This document shows, one piece after another, positions 26,158 to 33,731 of a stretch of 64,000 nucleotides of DNA. Numbering within the stretch: position 1 is the first letter of the stretch; every line of letters starts with the position of its first letter. The stretch is from Tuwongella immobilis (GTDB taxonomy: Bacteria; Planctomycetota; Planctomycetia; Gemmatales; Gemmataceae): assembly GCF_901538355.1 (NCBI RefSeq), contig NZ_LR593887.1:1340920-1404919 (forward strand), in the 5' to 3' direction. Below the pieces are notes generated by a model. That model was not told the DNA's origin and did not search any database. It worked only from the letters and a program-made list of their open reading frames with translations. The position numbers and the translations under genes are program-made.

Positions 26158-26661
26158 ATGCAACCAGAAACGACTCAATTGTTTGATCGCCTCTCCAAGT
26201 TTAAATGGTTCGCCAATGTCGGAACTCGATACCCTGAGGGGGCCGACCTTCTGAGAGCGAATTCTTGGGAGGATTCGCTTGATTGGTGTCAAAATCCGTT
26301 GACCGAATGGGCGAATATCCAGGGCGGATTACTTTTGTATTCAAAGGTTTCAACAACCAACGATACTCGATTTCTCCAATGGAATCAGGTCGCCAGATCG
26401 TTAATTGAGCCAACACAACGACTGATGGAGTCGGTGATTCTTCCCGCGATCCCACTACCGAAAACCCCACAACCGATTACGAACATCATTATGAGCCATA
26501 TCAGTGGCAGTTTAATCGAATGCGAATATCGCGATTGCGCCCCCGAAATTCAGCTGTTCAATACCCTGCTCAAATACTATGAAAAGGGGCATTTTCCCTG
26601 CGGCTGGGTGTGCAATCATGAAGATGATTTTCCCGACAAAGCGATCATCGTACTCTGGTAA
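26158..26661 (+). CDS. unknown 167-aa protein, putative immunity protein of cassette G
   Basis: Starts MQPETTQLFDRLSKFKWFANVG, with GGGA upstream of ATG 26158. Soluble; several Trp-containing motifs (WEDSLDWCQNPLTEW). Ends in CGWVCNHEDDFPDKAIIVLW, an ending reminiscent of immunity proteins that finish on a hydrophobic strand. No named family. It directly follows the decayed tip G, hence the immunity assignment by position. Confidence 0.75.
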   Translation: MQPETTQLFDRLSKFKWFANVGTRYPEGADLLRANSWEDSLDWCQNPLTEWANIQGGLLLYSKVSTTNDTRFLQWNQVARSLIEPTQRLMESVILPAIPLPKTPQPITNIIMSHISGSLIECEYRDCAPEIQLFNTLLKYYEKGHFPCGWVCNHEDDFPDKAIIVLW

Positions 26662-26731
26662 TTTATAATGGACCCCGGAAATCGGACCACCGGCTAAGCT
26701 ATAAAATCCGGTGACCGAGAAGTGGGAATCG

Positions 26732-26896
26732 ATGGCGAAAAAGCGGCAGCGGCACTCGGCCGAGTTCAAGGCGAAGGTGGCCTTGGCGGCGCTGAGAGGG
26801 GACAAGACGGTCAACGAGCTGGCCGGACAATTGGGTGTCCATCCGCCCATGATCCACGATTGGAAAAAGCAACTTCTTGATGGAGCCAGCGTATGA
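26732..26896 (+). pseudogene. IS3-family transposase OrfA, truncated
   Basis: About 54 codons starting MAKKRQRHSAEFKAKVALAAL, the well-known N-terminal helix-turn-helix of IS3-group OrfA (ELAGQLGVHPPMIHDWKKQLL). It stops at TGA 26894. The leucine-zipper part continues only in broken frames (GELFEQIGH, LKIELEW), so the gene is dead. Confidence 0.78.
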
Positions 26897-27076
26897 TTCG
26901 CCAGCGGGGCTCCGAAGCCTGAGCAGCCCGAAGGCTCCGGTACGGGGGAGTTGTTCGAACAGATCGGCCATTGAAGATAGAACTGGAGTGGATCAAAAAA
27001 AGCTGAGCGCCTCGCCTGAGTTGCTCCGGGGGTTGGGCGACGCCGAACCACAAGAAACGGAGCGTCCGCCGGCAAT

Positions 27077-27304
27077 GTGAGCCAGAGGTGTTCAACACCG
27101 AGTCGGAACAACGTGTGCATCGAACGGCTCTGGAGGAGTGTGAAGCACGAGGATATCTACCCACGCTGCGACGCGAGCGTTCCAGAGCTGGCCGAGGGTC
27201 TCGGGAGATCCTTCGCGTTCTACAACCACCGGCGGATCCACCAATGCTTGGGATACGCCACACCGGCGTCGGTTTATCATGGAAATCAGATCAACGAGCG
27301 CTGA
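27077..27304 (+). pseudogene. IS3-family transposase OrfB, C-terminal fragment
   Basis: The open frame encodes CIERLWRSVKHEDIYPRC, SVPELAEGLGRSFAFYNHRR and HQCLGYATPASVYHG, the terminal part of IS3-group integrase-like transposases, including the last catalytic-region residues before the C-terminus. The N-terminal two thirds with the first two catalytic Asp are absent. Confidence 0.8.
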
Positions 27305-27358
27305 GCGATTTCGCTTCAGTTTCGCACATTTTGGCCTGGCAATTGGGGGCCACTTCAC

Positions 27359-27462
27359 ACCACCGTAGGGCCGTGGCAGAGAAGCTTGGCTACAAAGAAA
27401 TAAGAGGTTTCTCCATTGCAGAGGCTGAATTGATTGCGTTCGGCGGGGTGACCGCTGCCTAA
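27359..27462 (+). pseudogene. cassette J: probable toxin-tip remnant without Hint
   Basis: About 34 codons in the frame HHRRAVAEKLGYKEIRGFSIAEAELIAFGGVTAA, ending TAA at 27460, just after the IS end and 47 bases before a putative immunity gene. It may be the last residues of a toxin whose front was removed by the IS insertion or deletion. Too short to assign. Confidence 0.35.
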
Positions 27463-27509
27463 CTCGTCAAAGAGTCGGAAGCAGCGATTCTGAAGGGAAA
27501 CAATATTCG

Positions 27510-27896
27510 ATGGTATTCGATAAACTAATGGAGTATGAGAGATACATTTGTGATGCGGTTTCGCGATTCAAAACTGCGTTTGGGGATGTCAATCTGCTGT
27601 TCCTTTGGAGAAGTGGGAAAATACCTCGCACGGGCCATCTCGATGCCGAGCAAAGAATCGAGTATTCTTGCCATGGATCTGGGTGCACCGTGGATTATTT
27701 TGGCACAATCGTTTCGTTTGATTTTGATTCAACAGGACAATACTGCTACACTGCATTCAAGTTTGCACTTTTTCTCGATGAGGATTCGCTCGACAACGAT
27801 GCGCTTTCTGCGGTGTTCGCCAAGATGAGTGAACAGGGAGTCTTGACCCACATTCCGAACTACGGCCTGAGACTTACACGTCAAACGCCTCCCTAA
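27510..27896 (+). CDS. DUF6896-like protein, putative immunity protein of cassette J
   Basis: 128 aa: MVFDKLMEYERYICDAVSRFK, then GKIPRTGHLD, IEYSCHGSGCTVDYFG, IVSFDFDSTGQYCY and FLDEDSLD. The combination iP-x-x-G, Y-x-x-HGxGC and VxFDFxxxG resembles DUF6896-type small proteins common near toxin cassettes. GAAGGGAAAC lies 15 bases before ATG 27510. Intact, while its presumed toxin is gone. Confidence 0.72.
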   Translation: MVFDKLMEYERYICDAVSRFKTAFGDVNLLFLWRSGKIPRTGHLDAEQRIEYSCHGSGCTVDYFGTIVSFDFDSTGQYCYTAFKFALFLDEDSLDNDALSAVFAKMSEQGVLTHIPNYGLRLTRQTPP

Positions 27897-28138
27897 TGTC
27901 TACTGCTGTTGAGGGCGCAGCATAGCGACATTGCAGAAGCCCAGTTCAACTCTTTTCAGTGCAAACCTTCGCGGTCGGTCGGTTGCCACAGGGAAACATC
28001 ATCGAGGTGGCGATCCAGAACCCGTGGAGCCTCATCGCCAACTTCTCGGCGCAACAAGTTTCTGACTATGGTCAGCAATTGCTCCTTGTCGCCGTGGCAG
28101 TTTGATATGACTTCTGCCGTCGAATCTGCTTACTGGAT

Positions 28139-28815
28139 AATTCTTCGGCTGACGCTCGCGGGCGGAGTGACGATCGACACCACCGCCGAGCATCCCTTCT
28201 TCGAGGAGTCCCTCGGCTGGATCGAAGCCCGCTCACTGACACTGGGCCATCGGCTCCGCACGCTCGACGGCTCCGCGATCGCCGTGGAATCGCTCGCCGA
28301 GACAGGCTAATGGCAGCCAGTGTGGCAATCTGCGCGTCGCGGATTGGCACACCTACTTCGTCGGCGATGATGCCTGGGGATGGGCGGTTTGGGCGCACAA
28401 TGCCGACTGCTCCCATGCCCTGACGGTAAGCGACAACAACGCCAGGCGAGACCTTCGGAGGGCGCTCGTAAAGCAGACGAACAGGGTCAACGGAACCAGT
28501 CTGCCCACCGACAAGACCCCGGCGGGCGTCCGACCGCATCACCTCATCGGTTGGGAACACAAGGACCATCCGGTCGTGAAATCAGCCGCACGGGGCGGGT
28601 TCAACATCAACGGCGTCGAGAACGGCATCTTCCTCGACTCCAGAGTCGTGCATCCCCAAGGGGCCAGGCATCCGAACTACAATGCCAGGGTAGGCAGGGA
28701 ACTGAATGAGCTACAGAAGCTCAACCTGAACGATATACAAGCAGCAGCAGCCCTGAACCGCCTTGCGAACCAGTTGGGAGGGGAGTTGCGGTTGAGAACG
28801 ATCAGGCTGGATTGA
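28139..28815 (+). pseudogene. cassette K: Hint with stop and frameshift, AHH-type nuclease tip
   Basis: The Hint part is in frame from LRLTLAGGVTIDTTAEHPFF until TAA at 28308, a single C-to-T change of the CAA found in other copies; one extra base follows, so the end (ADWHTYFVGDDAWGWAVWAHNADC) is in another frame. The tip of about 135 residues contains GVRPHHLIGWEHKDHP, GGFNINGVENGIFLD and HPNYNARVGRELNEL. HH followed by an N-G-x-x-L loop and H-x-x-Y-N is the pattern of AHH nucleases (HNH/Endo VII superfamily), normally DNases. It ends at TGA 28813. Two lesions in Hint, the tip itself open. Confidence 0.78.
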
Positions 28816-28842
28816 TGGCCGGCTTGTGGTGGAGGCATTGCA

Positions 28843-29400
28843 ATGACAATCGACTGGAAAAACGCTGAGGACACCCTGGTTCAAAAAAGCACGGTGTTGA
28901 TCGAAGAGTTCGCACATTCGCACCCGGACCTCCGTGTCTCGTTTTTCGCATTTGGTGCGGATTATTTCTACGGAGACATCGCAGTTGCGTTTGACACTCC
29001 GGACAACACCTGCTCCCAAGCGGTATCATGGGTAGGGCAGGTGGTCGAAGCTCGCACTACGCTGTCAGCCCCGAACGGGTGGGAGCATGCCCGCTACACC
29101 TTAACGAAGAACCGCATTCTGGAGTACCCTCCCTCTTCGGGCCTGTTCAAATACGAGTCGTATTCAGTCATCAGTTTCCCGGAATGGGAAGACTATTTTG
29201 GGAGTGACGAAATCCCTGGGCATCCCGATCCTAAAGGTCATGTTCTCGTTCTACTCTGGAAGGTGCTTGAGCGGTTAGTGGAACGTCAGGCGTTCGATTG
29301 TCTGCGTCAGGCATCGCCATTTCGGATTGGGTTCGACCTGGCTGACGATGATCTTGGTCTTGTTATCGTTCGCATGTTCAACTGGACGGGGCCTTCTTGA
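28843..29400 (+). CDS. DUF4303-like protein, putative immunity protein of cassette K
   Basis: 185 aa, MTIDWKNAEDTLVQKSTVLIEEF, with HPDLRVSFFAFGADYFYGDIAVAFDT (two strands), KYESYSVISFPEWEDYF and a C-terminal SPFRIGFDLADDDLGLVIVRMFNW. The ending phi-x-G-x-x-x-x-D...VxRxxNW recalls DUF4303-type proteins, which occur as immunity genes. GGAGG stands 7 bases before ATG 28843, 27 bases after the toxin stop. Confidence 0.75.
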   Translation: MTIDWKNAEDTLVQKSTVLIEEFAHSHPDLRVSFFAFGADYFYGDIAVAFDTPDNTCSQAVSWVGQVVEARTTLSAPNGWEHARYTLTKNRILEYPPSSGLFKYESYSVISFPEWEDYFGSDEIPGHPDPKGHVLVLLWKVLERLVERQAFDCLRQASPFRIGFDLADDDLGLVIVRMFNWTGPS

Positions 29401-29417
29401 CCCAAGGAGAGCAATCC

Positions 29418-30480
29418 ATGCCTGAGCCGTCCCCACCCAACGGCGCTCCCAACCCCATCCTCGGCTTCGTCGTCGGCACGCCGCTCCTGACACCGAACGG
29501 TCCCAGGCCCATCGAGCAGCTTCGGCCCAGCAATGTGATCCAGACGCAGTATCAACACCACCGCCGAGCATCCCTTCTTCGAGGAGTCGCTCGGCTGGAT
29601 CGAAGCCCGCTCGCTGGCACCGGGCCACCGGCTCCGCACGCTGGACGGCTCCACGATCGCGGTGGAATCGCTCGCCGAGACGGGCCAATGGCAGCTGGTG
29701 TACAATCTGCGAGTCGCGGAGTGGCATACCTACTTCGTCGGCTCCGACGAGTGGGAATGGGCGGTGTGGGCGCACAATGCTTACGACGTTGATCCCGTCG
29801 TGAATGCTGCGGAGCAGGCGTCGGTCGCTGCCCGGCTTCGCACACTGGGAGTGGCTCACGCAGATGAGCTTGCCGCACTTGGCGGAATGCCTACCACCAA
29901 CGGTCGGGCGTTGATCGACGCTCTTAACGCTGGCCACGTTGACCCGATTTACCTGACAAGTCGGATACTGACTGGGCCGACCGGTGCGTTCACCAACTTC
30001 TCGCCTGCTGGGGCTACGGAAGTTCTCGTCAGTGGTAGGCGGATCGTTGCCTCGCCCGATGCGATTGAAGGGATGACACTGGTTCCGGGTGGGTCTGGTC
30101 GAGGTGTTCTCGATCCTGGCACGACTGAGGTGGTGAACCTCATCGAGCGTGCGTTCCCTGGTGAAGTGCAAAAACTGAACGTGGTTCTCAGGAGGGCCGC
30201 CGGTCACGACTCGACCGATTTGGACATCGTCACGCAACACGCTATCTTGACTCTGGCATCGGGCAAGGCTCACCTTGGCAACGGGATCACTGCTGCGACG
30301 ACCCACATTGTGGGAACGCCCTTTGCGGGTAGAACTGTGATCGGTGTCGCGGATGGGACCGTAAGCTCAAGACTGTTCGGGCCACCGTTCCGCGACGCTC
30401 AAGGGCGAATCGCCACGAACCGGCCCGATCAACTCCTCGACATGATCGCTCGCCTGCGGGCGGGGCTGCCCCCTGTTTGA
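29418..30480 (+). pseudogene. cassette L: Hint start with its own RBS, frameshifted to Hint end and unknown tip
   Basis: The only cassette with a good start: AAGGAG before ATG 29418. It encodes MPEPSPPNGAPNPILGFVVG then TPLLTPNGPRPIEQLRP, the N-terminal Hint block, but with Gly where the catalytic Cys of Hint (C-F-x-x-G-T) should be. At about 29550 it joins mid-Hint (NTTAEHPFFEES) one base out of frame. From there the frame is open to TGA 30478: GQWQLVYNLRVAEWHTYFV, EWAVWAHNAYDVDP, then about 235 residues of tip, mostly small residues with VARLRT-like helices and QHAILTLASGKAHLGNG. Family unknown. Confidence 0.7.
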
Positions 30481-30499
30481 CCCCGAGCGGAGCGGAACA

Positions 30500-30952
30500 A
30501 TGATTGCATACCTCTTAACTCGGCCTGATGTGACCATCGACAGGTTCGCAGCGGTAATCGCTCGAGAATTCCCGTTGAGCAGTCTGTCCGACGAAACCGT
30601 CAGGCTCCGAGTGACGACGCAAGACGAGGTGGACTTCGACGCCGTGAGCGTTCAGGAAATGACGCTTCAGAACGCTCTCGAAGAATGGGACGCCGATTCG
30701 CCACTCGTTCAGGAGTTATTCCACAATCCGCATCTCCAGGGTGCTTCCAAGCCATTCAGCGTGACGTTAAGGAATAGCCGACCCTCGAATCAACTGTTCC
30801 CGGTTGTGGTGCGATGCCTTACAGACGCTGGCATCACCGCAGTGGTAGTCGGTCAGTACGGGCTGGATCTTCCCGCCATTGAGTTTCTACGGCGGGTTGA
30901 GGCCAATCCTTCCTGGCAATGGGACTATGAAACTGCCACCCACGGTGGCTGA
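30500..30952 (+). CDS. unknown 150-aa protein, putative immunity protein of cassette L
   Basis: MIAYLLTRPDVTIDRFAAVIAREF, 19 bases after tip L, with GGAGCGGAAC upstream. Mixed fold: helix-strand start, FSVTLRNSRPSNQLFPVVVRCL and a C-terminal AGITAVVVGQYGLDLP. No named family. It overlaps nothing and is intact. Confidence 0.77.
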   Translation: MIAYLLTRPDVTIDRFAAVIAREFPLSSLSDETVRLRVTTQDEVDFDAVSVQEMTLQNALEEWDADSPLVQELFHNPHLQGASKPFSVTLRNSRPSNQLFPVVVRCLTDAGITAVVVGQYGLDLPAIEFLRRVEANPSWQWDYETATHGG

Positions 30953-31039
30953 TGGGATGACGACACCTTGGGTTGCCATCGTCCTGAGCGAAAACCGTGT
31001 CAAGCAAGCTGGCACGGGAATTCGGCTTGCAACTCCCGT

Positions 31040-31104
31040 GATCGGCATCGAACGAACGAACGAGCGAACGAAGTCCGGCTCCCGTACCCTTTGTTCGTTC
31101 GCTC
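31040..31104. repeat. hairpin repeat R3
   Basis: Left arm gatcggcatcgaacgaacga continuing to gagcgaacgaag, right arm ctttgttcgttcgctc; the arms are reverse complements with few mismatches around a GC-rich loop of about 15 bases. The left half matches R4 (20862), and the right half matches R1 and a remnant at 19309-19333. Confidence 0.68.
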
Positions 31105-31152
31105 ACAATGCTCGCTGAGGCCGTCACGGACGAGGGGCCGGCCCCGGCACGG

Positions 31153-31216
31153 CAAGCAATCGAGCAAAGCCCGCCCTTCCTACAGCCGATGCCTTTGGTC
31201 GTTCGTTCGCTTTGTC
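31153..31216. repeat. hairpin repeat R2
   Basis: Near-identical to R1 over 63 bases (gagcaaagcccgcccttcc ... gcctttggtcgttcg), with the same outer inverted repeat. It lies 65 bases before the last Hint fragment; R1 lies 77 bases before cassette G's Hint start, so the element has a similar place in both. Confidence 0.7.
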
Positions 31217-31280
31217 AGCAGCGACCGCAGTTGCTGTGCGGAATGAAGTCGGAGCCTGGCGTGAGCGATTCAGCCCAGTG

Positions 31281-31371
31281 CTAACGCTCGCGGGCGGCGT
31301 GACGATTGACACCACGGGCGAGCATCCATTCTTCGAGGAATCCCTCGGCCGGTTCCTGGCCGTCGCTTGAT
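31281..31371 (+). pseudogene. cassette M: terminal orphan Hint fragment
   Basis: Encodes LTLAGGVTIDTTGEHPFFEES, then LGRFLAVA and TGA at 31369. No tip and no immunity gene follow; the next gene is a housekeeping gene on the other strand. It marks the right edge of the array. Confidence 0.75.
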
Positions 31372-31460
31372 TGCCCGATGATGTCACGGATGCCCGATTG
31401 CGAGCAGAACCGCACGAATCGATTCGTGCAATCCTGCATTCCCGGCGAAACTCGGTGCGT

Positions 31461-32045
31461 TTAGCGTTGAATTTCGTTGAGTAGTTGATCGGGCGGCAGG
31501 GGTGGGAAATACCGCTCCATGCGGGCGAGGGTATCTTCGGGGTCGGTGCCGACGATGAGCAATTCCCGGAATCGTGGGCGGAGGAATCCTTCGTGGACCA
31601 TGCCGTCGATCCATGCCAAGAGCGGGTCGAAGAAGCCCGCCGTGTTCAGCAACGCCATCGGCTTGGTGTGGATGCCCAGTTGCGACCAGGTGAGGATTTC
31701 AAAGAATTCCTCGCAGGTACCGTAACCGCCGGGCATGGCGATGAATCCATCGCTGCGGTCGGCCATCATCGCTTTGCGCTGGTGCATGGTTTCGACGATG
31801 ATATTTTCAGTGGCCTCGGTGAGCAGCACTTCCTTTTCGGCCAAGCGTCGAGGCATGATGCCGGTGACGCGGCCGCCGGCGCTGAGCGTGGCGCGAGCGA
31901 CTACCCCCATCAGGCCAATGGCGCCACCGCCGTAGACCAGTTCGAGTTGTCGGGCGGCCAGGGTTTCGCCCAAACGCTGGGCCATCTCGGCATACACGGG
32001 GCGATTGCCGGATTTCGATCCGCAAAAGACACAAATTCGCTTCAT
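31461..32045 (-). CDS. LOG-family cytokinin riboside 5'-monophosphate phosphoribohydrolase-like protein
   Basis: 194 aa of the LOG (TIGR00730/lysine decarboxylase-like) family. N-terminal RICVFCGSKSG, LVYGGGAIGLMG, and the signature MPGGYGTCEEFFEILTWSQLG near residues 105-125; MHQRKAMM is the conserved Arg-Lys region. These enzymes release the base from adenosine-type nucleotides; bacterial roles are varied and the plant-hormone name should not be taken literally. It starts 9 bases after the histidine kinase gene and probably shares its transcript. Confidence 0.92.
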   Translation of the reverse strand: MKRICVFCGSKSGNRPVYAEMAQRLGETLAARQLELVYGGGAIGLMGVVARATLSAGGRVTGIMPRRLAEKEVLLTEATENIIVETMHQRKAMMADRSDGFIAMPGGYGTCEEFFEILTWSQLGIHTKPMALLNTAGFFDPLLAWIDGMVHEGFLRPRFRELLIVGTDPEDTLARMERYFPPLPPDQLLNEIQR

Positions 32046-32054
32046 GAGTAGTGC

Positions 32055-33731
32055 TCAGCTTCCGGTTGAATCCAGGGGGAAAATCAGTCGAAATGTCGTG
32101 CCTTGCAGCGGTTGCGATTCGATTTCCATGCGGGCATTTTGCTTTTCCAGCGTCATGGCGACGAACGATAGGCCCAGCCCCATGCCGGAACTAAGCCCCT
32201 GGAAAATGGCGTTATCTCGCTTGGTGGAAAAGTGCGGCTCGGTGCAGCGGGCCAACACGTCGGGCGTCATGCCGATGCCGTTATCGCGGACGGTGAGAAT
32301 CGCGGTGTCTGCGTCGCGTTTGAGGGAAATTTCGATGCGGCCACGCTGCTCCACGGCGGCGAGCACGGCCTTGCGGCGCTGATCCCGATCCGAGATCGAA
32401 TCGGCTTGATCGCGGATATGTTTGCGCATTTGAAAGAACGCATCGCGGCTATTGAAGATGAGATTTTCAATGGCTTGCAGCAGATGCGAGCGGTCGCCCG
32501 CCACCCAAATCGGCGAATTCTCGCAATTCCAATAGAGATCGACCCGCCACTTCTCGCGGGCGATGGTTTCCCAATTGCGGACAATATCCTGATTGAGCGT
32601 CACCAAATCGAGCCGTTCGATGGTGACTTGGCTGGGGTCGCGGCGGACGGTGCGGAGAATCTCCTGGAGGCGATCCGTGACCGTGTTGAGTGTTTGCCGA
32701 ACCTCTTGCAGCATTTGCACTTGCGATTCCTGAAGATTGCTTTCGCCCATGCAGCGTGTCAGCAGATCGTTGGGGCGCACCAGCAGATTCTTGATGTTGT
32801 GAGCATACGACCCTGCCATGACACCGATGGACGCGAACAGGTTCGATCGCAGGAGCAACTCGCGGCGTTCGGCATCGGCAGCGCGGCCTTCTTGCTGAGC
32901 GGCTTCGAGTTTCATTTGGAGCATTTCGCGGTCACGGTGTTCGAGTTCGGCACTCTTCTGCAGGGCGGCCAATTCGCGCCGTCGTTCTCGACTCAGGAAC
33001 CGATAAATCCAGTACGCTCCTAACACGCTCGCGGAAACGACCAATCCCATGACCAACCAGCCGTACAGCCGACGTTGTTGTTCCAGGGTTTCCAGCGTAT
33101 CCATGACGTGCATGCGATACGAACAGCTCAGAACGAGCTGATTTCCGAGTGCAATTTCGAGGTCTTGCACTTGGCCCGGCCCCTGGCGACGCGGAACGGG
33201 GAGCTGCGATTTCCATTCGATCTCGGTGGCCAGTCGGCTGTCACTCCCGGAGTTAATCCCGGAGCGGTCTTCGATGCGAATGCGGTACATCTCCAGGAAG
33301 CCGAGCAGTTGATTGGCAAACATGCGGGTGGGATCGACCAGTGCGTTGAGATGCTCGCGGATCATCTCGCGGTGCAGGTCGAGAGCGGTTTCGGAGATTT
33401 CGTCGGGATGTTTGCGGCGTTCGTTGCTCCAATCGGTGGCCAAATCGGGCAGGGGTTTGCGGAAAATGCTCGTTTGCGTGAGCCACTCGATGAGATTGGA
33501 TCGGTCGGATTGCTGATTCCAATTAGCGCGATCGACCAGCGTGACGGCAAGCCAGGCGACCAACCCCATCCAGGTGAGCGCAAGCGGAAGCAGCGCACCG
33601 ACATACCGCAGCGGCCCACTGGGGTGATCGCTGGCGTCGGCGATTCGGCCCGTTTCGGGATGCGGAATTCCCGCACCAGTCGACGACGGGGGCGGGGTCG
33701 AATCAGGCGGAGCGTCGATTGGCTGGCTCAT
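32055..33731 (-). CDS. membrane sensor histidine kinase
   Basis: 558 aa. A Pro-rich start is followed by TM1 (about 45-66, ALLPLALTWMGLVAWLAV), a periplasmic sensor part of about 150 residues, TM2 (about 224-244, GWLVMGLVVSASVLGAYWIY), a coiled coil (LAALQKSAELEHRDREMLQ), then the kinase: GSYAHNIKNLL (phospho-acceptor H box), ENLIFNSRDA (N box), VRDNGIGMTP (G1), HFSTKR (F) and SSGMGLGLSF (G2). No receiver domain, and no response regulator gene lies nearby. Its ATG overlaps the TGA of the upstream gene (ATGA), implying that the two products work together. Confidence 0.93.
   Translation of the reverse strand: MSQPIDAPPDSTPPPSSTGAGIPHPETGRIADASDHPSGPLRYVGALLPLALTWMGLVAWLAVTLVDRANWNQQSDRSNLIEWLTQTSIFRKPLPDLATDWSNERRKHPDEISETALDLHREMIREHLNALVDPTRMFANQLLGFLEMYRIRIEDRSGINSGSDSRLATEIEWKSQLPVPRRQGPGQVQDLEIALGNQLVLSCSYRMHVMDTLETLEQQRRLYGWLVMGLVVSASVLGAYWIYRFLSRERRRELAALQKSAELEHRDREMLQMKLEAAQQEGRAADAERRELLLRSNLFASIGVMAGSYAHNIKNLLVRPNDLLTRCMGESNLQESQVQMLQEVRQTLNTVTDRLQEILRTVRRDPSQVTIERLDLVTLNQDIVRNWETIAREKWRVDLYWNCENSPIWVAGDRSHLLQAIENLIFNSRDAFFQMRKHIRDQADSISDRDQRRKAVLAAVEQRGRIEISLKRDADTAILTVRDNGIGMTPDVLARCTEPHFSTKRDNAIFQGLSSGMGLGLSFVAMTLEKQNARMEIESQPLQGTTFRLIFPLDSTGS

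Larger units (their letters stand above)
26668..27354 (+). mobile_element. remnant of an IS3-family insertion sequence
   Basis: From tggaccccggaaatcgg on the left to tggcaattgggggccac on the right (a weak inverted repeat; both ends start TGG-x-CCCC on their own strand). Inside lie the start of OrfA (26732-26896) and the end of OrfB (about 27110-27304), with most of the transposase between them deleted or frameshifted; a fragment PEVFNTESEQ near 27090 still recalls the OrfB FNTDQG motif. The catalytic DDE core is missing, so it cannot move by itself. It sits between cassettes G and J and may have removed the Hint part of J. Confidence 0.68.
30953..31280. other. inter-cassette region with hairpin repeats R3 and R2
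   Basis: No gene supported. It contains R3 (31040-31104) and R2 (31153-31216). The short stretch between them has no features. Confidence 0.5.
16979..31371 (+). other. array of displaced polymorphic-toxin (Hint/tip/immunity) cassettes
   Basis: Ten plus-strand fragments of one Hint (intein/hedgehog-type pre-toxin) coding sequence recur at about 16.98, 18.27, 19.36, 21.27, 22.84, 24.10, 25.78, 28.14, 29.46 and 31.28 kb. The conserved core encodes LTLAGGVTIDTTAEHPFF, GWIEARSLTPGHRLRTLDG, AVESVAETGQWQPVYNLRV, ADWHTYFVGDDEWG and WAHN. After WAHN the sequence differs completely in each copy (the toxin tip), and a short unrelated gene usually follows within 4-30 bases (immunity). No N-terminal secretion or repeat region is present anywhere. 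This matches the orphan toxin-immunity modules known for CDI and Rhs systems, here using Hint DNA as the common part. Confidence 0.85.

Noticed and set aside
27088-27462. 124-codon frame crossing the IS right end
   Set aside because: An accidental fusion of an out-of-frame transposase segment with the tip remnant J; treated as separate remnants.
16979-31371. CRISPR array suggested by regularly recurring sequence
   Set aside because: Repeat units are hundreds of bases long, coding, and separated by 0.9-3.5 kb of unique genes; no short direct repeats with spacers and no cas genes.
16979-31371. Rhs/YD-repeat element
   Set aside because: No YD repeats, no PxxxxDPxGL core motif before the tips; the shared part is Hint only.
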